A DNA stretch of 64,000 nucleotides from WJMT01 sp964456985 (GTDB taxonomy: Bacteria > Acidobacteriota > Aminicenantia > Aminicenantales > Aminicenantaceae), in NCBI GenBank assembly GCA_964456985.1, contig CAYWDH010000002.1:62001-126000 (forward strand). Reading direction: 5' to 3'. Both the position numbers and the translations under genes were made by a program. Positions 26,546 through 34,864 of this stretch are shown here, piece after piece. Positions within the stretch are counted from its first letter, which is position 1. Every line of letters begins with the position of its first letter. The notes below the pieces were generated by a model. That model searched no databases. It was not told where the DNA came from and saw nothing but the letters and a program-made list of their open reading frames with translations.

Positions 26546-26569
26546 AGGTTGATTATCCTCGAAATCGAT

Positions 26570-26941
26570 CTAGACATCCAAGCGGTCGAATTCTTTTTTG
26601 GTGATCTCTGTTTTTACATCGCCGGTATGAGCTATACCTGCCGGTTCAAACAACATGAGCTTCACAGGGCCTTGCGGAACCACACGGTGCTCTGTACCCC
26701 TGGGAACGATATAGAATTCCCCTGCATTCACTGTTGCTTTTTTATCTTTTTCAAAAATGTCCAGGACTCCTTCGATCACAAAAAACATCTCGTCTTCATT
26801 TTTATGAGTATGCCAGGGAACCTTATCTCCCTCACATTTGACAACCAATATATACTGCCCGTTCAACTCCCCTATGATCTTGGGCGAGAATGTATCAGTA
26901 AACTTATTAAAACACTGGCTGATATTTACGACCTTTCCCAT
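26570..26941 (-). CDS. Single-domain cupin protein
   Basis: A 123-residue small beta-barrel cupin. PWHTHKNEDEMFFVIEG (about 41-57) holds the metal ligands HxH and Glu of cupin motif 1. VPRGTEHRV holds the His of motif 2. ATG 26941 is chosen because AGGAG lies six bases upstream. Earlier in-frame starts give an unlikely hydrophobic extension. It probably binds a divalent metal. Substrate and reaction are not predictable for this broad family. It lies 96 bases after the GNAT gene. Confidence 0.85.
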   Translation of the reverse strand: MGKVVNISQCFNKFTDTFSPKIIGELNGQYILVVKCEGDKVPWHTHKNEDEMFFVIEGVLDIFEKDKKATVNAGEFYIVPRGTEHRVVPQGPVKLMLFEPAGIAHTGDVKTEITKKEFDRLDV

Positions 26942-26963
26942 TTTCATCTCCTCTATGTGAATG

Positions 26964-26998
26964 TATACCATTTGCCTTATATAAATTCCATTGAAAAA
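26964..26998 (-). repeat. 35-bp upstream element, copy 2
   Basis: Partner of 23981-24015 (33 of 35 identical). It lies 22 bases before the cupin start, so it may contain that gene's -10. Confidence 0.6.
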
Positions 26999-27037
26999 GA
27001 TATGAAGAGAAATATGCAGAAGCAATGAAAACCGGAT

Positions 27038-27562
27038 CTATATGGATTGTCCAAAATGAGATGAGCTCAGTTCTTTTTCGTAGTGAATGATGTTTTGGCT
27101 TGGGTCCCTGACCCAGGGCACTCTTTTGACCTCAGTAAATCCACAGGCGATGTACATCCAGCGCGCTGGGAGAAAGAACGGATGGTCACTTGTGGAGACC
27201 CGTGCCTGTCTTATACTGCGTTCTCTGAACTTTCGAAGCACTTCAGTAATCTGCTGTTTTCCGAATCCCTGATTTCGATATTCCGGCAGAATGCAGTTAT
27301 GGCCGATTATTCCATAGGCAGGCCCGTTTCTTGGGTCGAATGAGAAGAATCCGACAAGGTTCCTCCCATACCAACTCAAGAAGGTGCAGGATCCGATAGT
27401 GTCAGGATTTTCGAACACATCTTGATCTGATTCTTCCCAATTCGCTTTCTCCGGTTTCCAGATTTCCGGTTGTGCTTCAACAAGCTCAGCATAGCTCTGA
27501 TTGAGCAGCCAGGCGATAATTCCCGCCTTGGCTCTAAACGGTGAAGTGAAAGTTAGTTTCAT
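27038..27562 (-). CDS. GNAT-family N-acetyltransferase
   Basis: A 174-residue protein with the GNAT acetyl-CoA motif A (LPEYRNQGFGKQQI, near residue 92), strands before it (GRNLVGFFSFD) and a C-terminal motif B region (MYIACGFTEVKRV). The cytoplasmic acceptor is unknown. The ribosome site is weak. A possible operon with the downstream cupin is separated by 96 bases. Confidence 0.85.
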   Translation of the reverse strand: MKLTFTSPFRAKAGIIAWLLNQSYAELVEAQPEIWKPEKANWEESDQDVFENPDTIGSCTFLSWYGRNLVGFFSFDPRNGPAYGIIGHNCILPEYRNQGFGKQQITEVLRKFRERSIRQARVSTSDHPFFLPARWMYIACGFTEVKRVPWVRDPSQNIIHYEKELSSSHFGQSI

Positions 27563-27657
27563 TATGTTGAATCTTAGCTTGGATTATTCATAAATGCAAT
27601 AATCCGTCCTGTTTCTCGTCTTTAAAAGTGAAAATATGTTTTGCAAGGAGAAACAGA

Positions 27658-28227
27658 ATGCTTGAAAAATATATACTGAAAACGTTCAACAAAAGGGCTG
27701 GTTCTAAAGAAAGCCGGCCGGATGAAATCCTCAGCCATCTGGATATCCGTTCAGGTGAGAGCATAGCTGATGTGGGTTCCGGAGGCGGGTATTTCACCTA
27801 TCGATTTGTCGAAGAGGTCGGGACCAAGGGACATATATATGCCGTGGATGTCAATGCAAAAAACCTTGGATTCATAAGGGAAGAGGCAAATAAAAGAGGC
27901 ATCAACGGGCAGTTGACGCTGGTGCTTGCCGAAAAGGGATGCACCAACCTTATGGATAAAAGCGTGGATCTTGTGTTTTTCAGAAATGCTTTCCATCATA
28001 TAAAAAGTCCGGTCGAATATTTCAGGAAACTGAAAAAAGCACTCCGGCCCGAAGCAAGGGTCGTTATCATTGATAATAAAAAAGAGAAAGGATTCATGAG
28101 CCGGCTGGGGCACAGCTCTACAAAGGAAGAAGTCGTTCAAAGCCTGGGAAAAGCCGGATACAGGCTCGAGCATTCCTTTGATTTTTTGGACAGACAGTGG
28201 TTTTTCGTGTTCTCCGCTGCTCAATGA
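27658..28227 (+). CDS. Class I SAM-dependent methyltransferase
   Basis: A 189-residue protein with SAM-binding motif I ADVGSGGGYFT (about 37-47), acidic motif II AVDVN and a VDLVFFRNAFHH motif resembling UbiE/Methyltransf_11 enzymes. AAGGAG lies seven bases before ATG 27658. A start 30 bases earlier has no such site. Small size and lack of other domains suggest a small-molecule methylase. It may be co-transcribed with the sigma factor that follows. Confidence 0.85.
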   Translation: MLEKYILKTFNKRAGSKESRPDEILSHLDIRSGESIADVGSGGGYFTYRFVEEVGTKGHIYAVDVNAKNLGFIREEANKRGINGQLTLVLAEKGCTNLMDKSVDLVFFRNAFHHIKSPVEYFRKLKKALRPEARVVIIDNKKEKGFMSRLGHSSTKEEVVQSLGKAGYRLEHSFDFLDRQWFFVFSAAQ

Positions 28228-28308
28228 CACCGGGATAAAATGTTTATGGCAATAAAAAACTCATATTTTCGTCTTGAATATGTTATAGAATACAAAAGCG
28301 AGGAACCT

Positions 28309-28797
28309 GTGAACCGAGTGGCTGAATTTTTTCGTAAGGAGCACAAGAAGCTGGTTAATTACGTCAGAAGTCGCATAGATGATGCGGCTGACCGGGAGGC
28401 AGAGGATATTGTCCAGGATGTTATGCTGAACCTGTTCGATAAAGCGGATATCAGCATTCCCATTGAGAATCTGGCTGCTTATATTTATCAATCTCTCAGG
28501 AACAGGATCGTTGATCTGTTCAGAAAAAGAAAAGAAGTTGATTCTTTAGAAAAAGCCGTTCAGGATTCCGGTCATGACCCGGGAAGAATCTTTGAAAACA
28601 AGCAGCTCCAGGACATGGTTTTTGAGGCATTAGAATCCCTCAATGCAGATGAACGAGACCTTATCATGGCCACTGAATTTGATGATAGGTCTTTTAGGGA
28701 GCTTTCTGAGGAATGGGGAGTTCCGCTGGGAACTCTTTTGGCAAGAAAATCACGGGCTTTAAAAAAAATGAGAAAAAAATTAACCAACATGGTTTAA
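28309..28797 (+). CDS. ECF-type RNA polymerase sigma factor
   Basis: About 162 residues from GTG 28309 (GAGG five bases upstream). An ATG at 28240 would add 23 residues with no ribosome site. Region 2 is visible as AEDIVQDVMLNLFDK and YIYQSLRNRIVDLFRKRKE. Region 4 is ALESLNADERDLIMATEF, then a helix-turn-helix ending GTLLARKSRALKKMRKKL. It is the first gene of a pair with a membrane protein 14 bases downstream that may modulate it. Confidence 0.9.
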   Translation: MNRVAEFFRKEHKKLVNYVRSRIDDAADREAEDIVQDVMLNLFDKADISIPIENLAAYIYQSLRNRIVDLFRKRKEVDSLEKAVQDSGHDPGRIFENKQLQDMVFEALESLNADERDLIMATEFDDRSFRELSEEWGVPLGTLLARKSRALKKMRKKLTNMV

Positions 28798-28811
28798 ATA
28801 AGGAGGTTAAA

Positions 28812-29246
28812 ATGAATCATGAGCACATGTTTATAAATGCAGGATATAGCCATCACCGCGGGGCAAAGGTCCTTCGTATCATCGGGATGGCTTTTATGGG
28901 AGTGGTGTTTGCCGCGGGATTTGCGCTTGTGTTTGGTCTTTTGGTGATGTGGTTGTGGAATTGGCTTATGCCCGCGTTGTTCGGATTGGGAGAGATCACC
29001 TACTGGCAGGCGTTCGGGATTCTGCTCCTCGCCAAGATATTTTTCGGTGGATTCGGTCATCACAATAAAGAACCATCAGACCATTTTCGCGACAGGTTTC
29101 ACCCTAAGTGGGACCATCTGAAAAGCAGAAAGGAAGTTGGTGATTGGAAGCAGTTCAAACAGTTCTGGGAGGATGAAGGCAGGGCCAAATACCAGGAGTA
29201 TATCCGCACCAAACAGGAGGAAAAAGAAGACAAAAGCAGTGAATAG
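28812..29246 (+). CDS. Membrane protein encoded after the ECF sigma factor
   Basis: A 144-residue protein with a His-rich start (MNHEHMFINAGYSHHRG), two membrane helices (about 23-51 and 62-80) and a charged C-terminal tail rich in Lys/Glu. AAGGAGG precedes ATG 28812. Position and topology suggest a partner or target of the sigma factor. It lacks recognisable ZAS or anti-sigma motifs, so that role is only inferred from context. A strong terminator follows. Confidence 0.75.
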   Translation: MNHEHMFINAGYSHHRGAKVLRIIGMAFMGVVFAAGFALVFGLLVMWLWNWLMPALFGLGEITYWQAFGILLLAKIFFGGFGHHNKEPSDHFRDRFHPKWDHLKSRKEVGDWKQFKQFWEDEGRAKYQEYIRTKQEEKEDKSSE

Positions 29247-29261
29247 CTGCATCTGAAACTT

Positions 29262-29300
29262 AAGGGCGTTTCCTTTTTGGAAAGGGAAGCGCCCTTTTTT
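29262..29300 (+). terminator. Rho-independent terminator
   Basis: A GC-rich stem formed by AGGGCG(T)TTCC and GGGAAGCGCCCT is followed by six T. It closes the sigma factor/membrane protein operon. Confidence 0.85.
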
Positions 29301-29404
29301 ATATGGGGAATACACTCTTTTTAATTTCATTGATTTTGCCCTCTGCTTTCCTGTATATTTCAAACGAGATCTATCAAACCAATATGAGTTACAGGAGGCA
29401 TATG

Positions 29405-30961
29405 ATGGCAAACAAAATAAGCCGCAGAGGATTTTTGGGGAGATGTTCAGCACTGACAGCGGGGACGCTTCTGTCGGGATCTGCTGTTCTTACATCCTGT
29501 AAAGGGACGCAGGACAACCGAACAGGAACCGCGGCCTTGAACGTCAGCCCGGATCCCTTGTTTGAATTATCTCCTTACCTTTATATGCAGTTTATGGAAC
29601 CACTGGGGACAACGGATTCATCCGTGGATGCGGCGTGGGATTTCAATCATGACCACTGGAGGGAGGATGTGGTTGAAATCACCAAAGAGCTGGCCCCGAC
29701 CATGATCCGCTGGGGAGGGTGTTTTGTTTCCTACTACAAATGGAAGGAAGGGATAGGGCCTTTGGATAAACGCATACCCATGGTGAACCAGCTCTGGGGA
29801 GGCATCTACAACAACCAGGTCGGGACTCATGAATTTGTGGATTTTTGCCGCCGAGTGGGAGCAGAGCCGCTTGTTTGTGTGAATTTTGAGTCAGACGGAA
29901 GAATGTTCTGGGCCAATTCAACCAAAGGGAACCGTTTGGGAGATTCACGGGAAGCGGCCGAATGGGTGGATTACTGCAATAATCCTGCGAACAGGGAAAG
30001 GATAAAAAACGGAGCCAGAGAGCCCTTGAATGTCAAATGGTGGCAGTTGGGCAACGAGACATCTTATGATGATGAAGGTTTTGATTGTGAGACAGCAGCT
30101 GTGAAGTCACTTGAATTTGCCAGAGCCATGCGAAAAGCGGATCCGAATATCATCTTGATCGGATGGGCTGACAGCGGCTGGGCAAAGAGAATGGCCGAAG
30201 TAGCCGGTGAGGAACTACAGTACCTAGCGTTTCACAACCATTTCGGCCCCGGAGGAGAAGACTCCCCTCTCAGGGGTAACAAGTGGCGCAAAGACTGGGA
30301 CAGGACATGGGAGCATTTGATGAAGACCTGTGAAAGACAGGAATCCAGGATTGATGAAATGCGCGAAGAAACCGCTGACCTTGGCATCCCTCTTGTCCAG
30401 ACAGAAGGTCATTTTGCCCTTCCGGGGCGCAACAGGTGTGAACTGCTGTCAACCTGGGCCGCAGGAGTGGCTAATGCAAGGATTTTAAATGTGAATGAAA
30501 GAAACGGAGACATCCTGAAAATGGCTACCCTGGCTGATTTCTGCGGCAACCGCTGGCAGAACAATGCGGTCATGATACCCACTCCGTCAGGGCATTCATT
30601 TATGATGCCGGTGGCTATGGTTATGAACCTGTACAGGATGTATTCAGGAAAACATGCGGTCAGAATCACCTCCTCACATAAGGACCTAGATGTGACGGCA
30701 AGCCGCACAAAAAACAAGTTCTTTCTTCATATAATCAACATTGACCGGAAAAATCCTGTTAAAGCCGGATTTGATATTGAAGGCATGAAGATAAAGTCCG
30801 GGAAAGTACATTCTATAGATCTAGATCCTGAATATGAAGTCTTTGAATACAGGCCTGAAATCACCTCTCCGAAAACACAAGACCTTGAGGCAGCAAGAGA
30901 GTGGACCTTTCCTGCTTCATCGGTGAGCGCGGTGGAACTGGAAGTGGAAGAGGAGGCATAG
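29405..30961 (+). CDS. Tat-exported GH51-type alpha-L-arabinofuranosidase
   Basis: A 518-residue protein with a Tat signal (SRRGFLG at residues 7-13) and a possible lipobox Cys32. The catalytic domain is GH51-like: MIRWGGCFVSYYKWKEGIGP, then WWQLGNE with acid/base Glu218, and VQTEGH with nucleophile Glu334. GH51 enzymes release arabinose from hemicellulose side chains. ATG 29405 is chosen over the ATG one codon earlier because AGGAGG then sits six bases away. It forms an operon with the esterase gene, whose ATG begins one base after this stop. Confidence 0.85.
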   Translation: MANKISRRGFLGRCSALTAGTLLSGSAVLTSCKGTQDNRTGTAALNVSPDPLFELSPYLYMQFMEPLGTTDSSVDAAWDFNHDHWREDVVEITKELAPTMIRWGGCFVSYYKWKEGIGPLDKRIPMVNQLWGGIYNNQVGTHEFVDFCRRVGAEPLVCVNFESDGRMFWANSTKGNRLGDSREAAEWVDYCNNPANRERIKNGAREPLNVKWWQLGNETSYDDEGFDCETAAVKSLEFARAMRKADPNIILIGWADSGWAKRMAEVAGEELQYLAFHNHFGPGGEDSPLRGNKWRKDWDRTWEHLMKTCERQESRIDEMREETADLGIPLVQTEGHFALPGRNRCELLSTWAAGVANARILNVNERNGDILKMATLADFCGNRWQNNAVMIPTPSGHSFMMPVAMVMNLYRMYSGKHAVRITSSHKDLDVTASRTKNKFFLHIINIDRKNPVKAGFDIEGMKIKSGKVHSIDLDPEYEVFEYRPEITSPKTQDLEAAREWTFPASSVSAVELEVEEEA

Positions 30962-30962
30962 A

Positions 30963-32099
30963 ATGAAAAGAACTCAAATCATTTCGATATTTTCCGTGAT
31001 CCTGTTTTTGTTCTTAATGACCTGTTCAGGATGCCGGTCAGAGAAAACGAACCCTCAGGATAAAGCTCATGAACTGGATCCTTTTTTGATAACAAGACAG
31101 GAACTGACACTGGAATACAGTCATCCTCCAGGCGAACGCCGGCTTTCTTTCGGGAAGACGCAGCTGTCTCCGGAGGAATGGAAAGAAAAGACCCGGGCTA
31201 AACTGGCCCAGCTGCTGCAGGTACGAGAGCCTGAGACCCGCGAAGTCAAAGAGCTGCGCTCCATTGAATTTCAGGGAGTGGTCATTCATGCCCTGGTTAT
31301 GAAGGTCAGCGATAATCTCACGATCCCTGCGTATCTGCTGGTTCCAGCTGATAGAGCACCGGATAAGAGCGCTGTCATGGCCATTCACGGTCATGGTTCA
31401 GTGGAGCCGTGCATCGGACTGAGGGATGATTACCATCATCTGTTTGCCCTGGAGCTGGCCAAAGACGGTCATCTTGTCTTAGCGCCCGAACTTCGGGGAT
31501 TCAGTACCCTGAGCGACCTGGCATTCGGTATTGACATCAACCGCCTTGATTACTGGATCGGAGGGTATAGTCAATTCACTTTAGTCACGGATGCGTTTCT
31601 CTACGGGGATAGTGTGATAGGCCAGACAGTGATGGACCTTCTTTGCTGGGAAGAGTGGCTGAGTGCCTATTATGACAGAGAGGAACTGGATGTCACAGGG
31701 ATTTCATACGGAGGAGACCTTGCCATCATTTATCCTGCTTTCAGTCAAAGGGTCAGAAGGATCTTTGCCAGCGGCACTATGGGCTCCTTTTCCGTTATTT
31801 TTCAGCGCTGTTACAATGCCCCGGCTCACTGCATCCCTGATATACTTCAGTGGATGGATAGAAGTGATATTGCCGGGCTGAGCGCCCCGCGTCCCATTGT
31901 GGTGCATTTTGGAGAGCTGGACACACCCAGTCCGACCAATGCCTCAGCCTCATATAATAAAACAGTCCCCCAATCTATGGAGGAACTCCGCGCCATTTAC
32001 AGAGCCTTTGGGGCTGAAGAGGCAGTCACTCTCCTTGTCTCTCCCGGGTCCCATCACGAAATGGATATTCCTGCCTTACTGAAGTTTTTGAGTGAATAA
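30963..32099 (+). CDS. Alpha/beta-hydrolase (acetyl esterase-like) lipoprotein
   Basis: A 378-residue protein with a lipoprotein signal (Cys21 or Cys24). The alpha/beta-hydrolase fold has the nucleophile elbow GISYGGD, acid GELDTPS and a late His in GSHHEMD. It has the shape of Abhydrolase_7/acetyl-xylan-esterase-like enzymes. The coupling to GH51 (one-base gap) suggests deacylation of the same hemicellulose substrate. Confidence 0.85.
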   Translation: MKRTQIISIFSVILFLFLMTCSGCRSEKTNPQDKAHELDPFLITRQELTLEYSHPPGERRLSFGKTQLSPEEWKEKTRAKLAQLLQVREPETREVKELRSIEFQGVVIHALVMKVSDNLTIPAYLLVPADRAPDKSAVMAIHGHGSVEPCIGLRDDYHHLFALELAKDGHLVLAPELRGFSTLSDLAFGIDINRLDYWIGGYSQFTLVTDAFLYGDSVIGQTVMDLLCWEEWLSAYYDREELDVTGISYGGDLAIIYPAFSQRVRRIFASGTMGSFSVIFQRCYNAPAHCIPDILQWMDRSDIAGLSAPRPIVVHFGELDTPSPTNASASYNKTVPQSMEELRAIYRAFGAEEAVTLLVSPGSHHEMDIPALLKFLSE

Positions 32100-32127
32100 T
32101 AAGTAAAGAAAAACCGCTCTTGATTTT

Positions 32128-32976
32128 TTAGGGTGATGGAAGAAATAGGGAAAGTGTTGCGTATTCCATTTTCATTTCTATGAGTTCTTTGTTCTGGTAA
32201 AGGTATAGGCAGATTCTGGTTTCTGTATTCTCCCAACAGGTCCTTTGGAGGAGAAGAGGAGAAGAGGGAAAGCCGCTGTCATTTACGGGATGGGTCCTAT
32301 CCATTATGTACTGTCTGAAAGCTCTCTCCTCTTTAGGTTCTCCGTATTTTTGGATCAGGGCACTTTTTGTTAAAACATGGTCTTTTCTGGTCAGGGATTT
32401 CTCCAGATATTTTTCAGAAACATGATACACAGCACTGACTAAACTGTCCTGGGAGAAGAAATAGGTCAAGAGGCATCTTTTATCCATAAGCTCTGCATAA
32501 TATGTAAGGGTTATGTATTCACCTTTATTTTCCCTGTTTAAGGGAGGCCCTTCGTTAAGCATAACCTGTTCCTGATTCATCCCCCAGTGGATATTTTTGA
32601 AACGAGATCCATATCCATATTTATTTGTCTCAGTAGATCCCTTATCTATAACAATTTTCTTGGTCACACTGAACAGCTTTTTTACTGCTGCATCCGGTAT
32701 ATACCCGGACGATGTGAAGTCAGAATTATCGAGGTTAAAGTAGATGTAATACCAGTGGGATTTTATTTTTGTTGGAGAAGCTAGAGTGACTATGTCTCCC
32801 CTTTTTAAAAGGCCGATTACAGAGCTTCCAGTGTCCGGCTTAAGATAGACATCAGTTTTCTCATTAGTGATTTCAAGTTTCTTGTCATAGACCCCGGATA
32901 AATTCAGAACAAAAACAAAGAAAGCCACGAGCAAAAAAATCTGTCGGAGACTTTCTTTTGCTGGCCGACTGATCAT
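32128..32976 (-). CDS. Exported SH3b-domain protein
   Basis: A 282-residue protein with a signal segment (10-30) followed by an SH3b domain (about 38-95: TDVYLKPDTGSSVIGLLKRGD, then WYYIYF and GYIPDAAVKKL). The second half (120-280) is an unrecognised domain with a WGMNQEQVM motif. Bacterial SH3 domains usually bind peptidoglycan, so the protein probably sits in the periplasm. Confidence 0.75.
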   Translation of the reverse strand: MISRPAKESLRQIFLLVAFFVFVLNLSGVYDKKLEITNEKTDVYLKPDTGSSVIGLLKRGDIVTLASPTKIKSHWYYIYFNLDNSDFTSSGYIPDAAVKKLFSVTKKIVIDKGSTETNKYGYGSRFKNIHWGMNQEQVMLNEGPPLNRENKGEYITLTYYAELMDKRCLLTYFFSQDSLVSAVYHVSEKYLEKSLTRKDHVLTKSALIQKYGEPKEERAFRQYIMDRTHPVNDSGFPSSPLLLQRTCWENTETRICLYLYQNKELIEMKMEYATLSLFLPSP

Positions 32977-33123
32977 GTGTTTACACCTTTTCTTATCTTA
33001 GGTGAAATTACTAAAAATACAATCCCCGAAAGTGATGATTTTTTTTGGAGAGATTCTCCTCTTTAAAGGTGATTAACCGGTGCGAATCTCACCCCTTATT
33101 GCCAATGATTGTGGTGCAGGAGT

Positions 33124-34749
33124 CTACCAGTTGACAATGACCCTGGCGTGGAGTTGCAGAGGTCTTCGGATTCGAGGCTGTGAGTTGGAGGTACCTCTGA
33201 AATAGTCTCCACTGGCGCCTGATATCTCAGTGGTTTGATAGGGATCATAGTAGATGGGAAGATCGGCATAGAGGCCCCAAGAAAATTTTTTCCCGATTTG
33301 AAAGCCGAACGTACCGCTTATCCATAATTCCCTTAAGAAGTTTTTTCGGTGAGCTTCCTGCTGGAAACGGTACAGACCGGATCCGTCGGACACATTTTTC
33401 CCATAGAAGCGGTCGGTATGGTAAAAGGCGAGATGAGACCAGAAATCCAATCGGAAGACTAGATGAGGTCTGCTGGCTGCCACGATTTCCAGATTCGCTT
33501 CTGAAAAATTGGTAAAAACAGAGGAGCTTCCGTAGCTGGATCTCTCCCAGGACTTTTCCCAATCAAAAGTGGCCCAACCCTGACTATAGACTTCCTGCCC
33601 TCCCCAAATCTCTTTGTAGCTGTATTTGTTTGTGACGAGACTGGCTGAGGTTCCTATCCTGAAAAATCCGCCTTGAGGCAGATCAAAATGGAGAAACGGA
33701 AGAATCTCTGCACCATAGGTATTTTTGAGATACCTGTCTTCCAGAGGAACTTCTTTCCACAAATAGGGATTTCTTTCGAAATCGGCTTCCGCCAGAACTA
33801 CCATATAAAGTTGAGCCTGGCCGATCTTTAGAAATTTAAACACATCATAGCCTCTGATCATGGTTTTGTTGATTAGAAGTCCGTAGTCTTGTTTTAAATA
33901 GCTGTTCATGGAGCTAACGTAGCTGTAGGTATAATCTCTGCCCAACTGTCTCCGGATGTGGAGAGCCGCTTTATGGGACCCTATGTTTCCGCCCAGGGTG
34001 AAGTCCCAGAGAGAGTATCGCGTGTGGGTATAGCTGTTCTGCCAAAACGCATCGATATTGGTGGAGATTCCAAATATATGGTTGCACCCGGATACGGTAG
34101 ACCAACCCCAGTTGTATTGGTTGAGGTTGGTTTCCGAACCATTGAACGAGTAAGTCAGCTGTCCTCTGGGGGATTCTTCCTCGAACCTATGGAAGACAAA
34201 TTTGAGTCCTATAGGGTTTCCTCCGATGTCTCCCACAGCTAAGATTCCTGCAGATCCTGAAGTGTTTTGTTGAGAAAGATCTGATTCAAAGGGAATGAGA
34301 TAATTTTGATCCTCTTCATGACCGATAGCTTCTCCTGAGGAGTTGAGGCTGAACTGGTCCAGTTCTCCGGAAAAAACAGGAATGATCTTGAATTTGCCCC
34401 ATTGGACTACTAGGGGGATGACCTCGGCAGAAGGAGCAAACCAGGTTCCCTTAAACCGGGCTTCTGCAACTTTGGAACTGGAAAAATTTTCGCTCACAGA
34501 TTCTTCTGTTGCTACATAGTTGGGACTGGGGGACATTTCTGGATGGTCCAGATTTCCCATCCAGCCTTGATTGGATAAGTAAAAAAAGAATATGGAGGAG
34601 CCGGTGTTAAACAATCGGGCGTCCTGAGGGAATGTATGGTAGGAAAAGTAGGGATTGGGTCCGATAAACCGGAGATGAGGATAAGCTGATGAGAAGAGAA
34701 GCAGAACAGAGACCATCACAACGCATGATAAAATTTTTTTATGTTCCAT
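33124..34749 (-). CDS. Predicted outer-membrane beta-barrel protein
   Basis: A 541-residue protein with a signal peptide (1-22). It is rich in aromatic residues and alternating hydrophobic strands. It ends in RVIVNW, a C-terminal aromatic residue typical of barrels inserted by Bam. AGGAGG lies four bases before the ATG. No plug, TonB box or enzyme motif is seen. Its ligand is unknown. Confidence 0.65.
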   Translation of the reverse strand: MEHKKILSCVVMVSVLLLFSSAYPHLRFIGPNPYFSYHTFPQDARLFNTGSSIFFFYLSNQGWMGNLDHPEMSPSPNYVATEESVSENFSSSKVAEARFKGTWFAPSAEVIPLVVQWGKFKIIPVFSGELDQFSLNSSGEAIGHEEDQNYLIPFESDLSQQNTSGSAGILAVGDIGGNPIGLKFVFHRFEEESPRGQLTYSFNGSETNLNQYNWGWSTVSGCNHIFGISTNIDAFWQNSYTHTRYSLWDFTLGGNIGSHKAALHIRRQLGRDYTYSYVSSMNSYLKQDYGLLINKTMIRGYDVFKFLKIGQAQLYMVVLAEADFERNPYLWKEVPLEDRYLKNTYGAEILPFLHFDLPQGGFFRIGTSASLVTNKYSYKEIWGGQEVYSQGWATFDWEKSWERSSYGSSSVFTNFSEANLEIVAASRPHLVFRLDFWSHLAFYHTDRFYGKNVSDGSGLYRFQQEAHRKNFLRELWISGTFGFQIGKKFSWGLYADLPIYYDPYQTTEISGASGDYFRGTSNSQPRIRRPLQLHARVIVNW

Positions 34750-34864
34750 TTTTCCTCCTCTGCCTATCGAAAGGATAGATTAAGTTTGAATGAGGCCACT
34801 CATTTTGTCGGGTATTCAGTTTATTAGTGGGAAAAAATTATATTATGATTTGGAATGGTTGGTT

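Noticed and set aside
33040..33090. Hairpins GGAGA/TCTCC and GGTGA/TCACC as a terminator
   Set aside because: Stems are only five base pairs, and the T run is on the wrong side or too short for the minus-strand gene.
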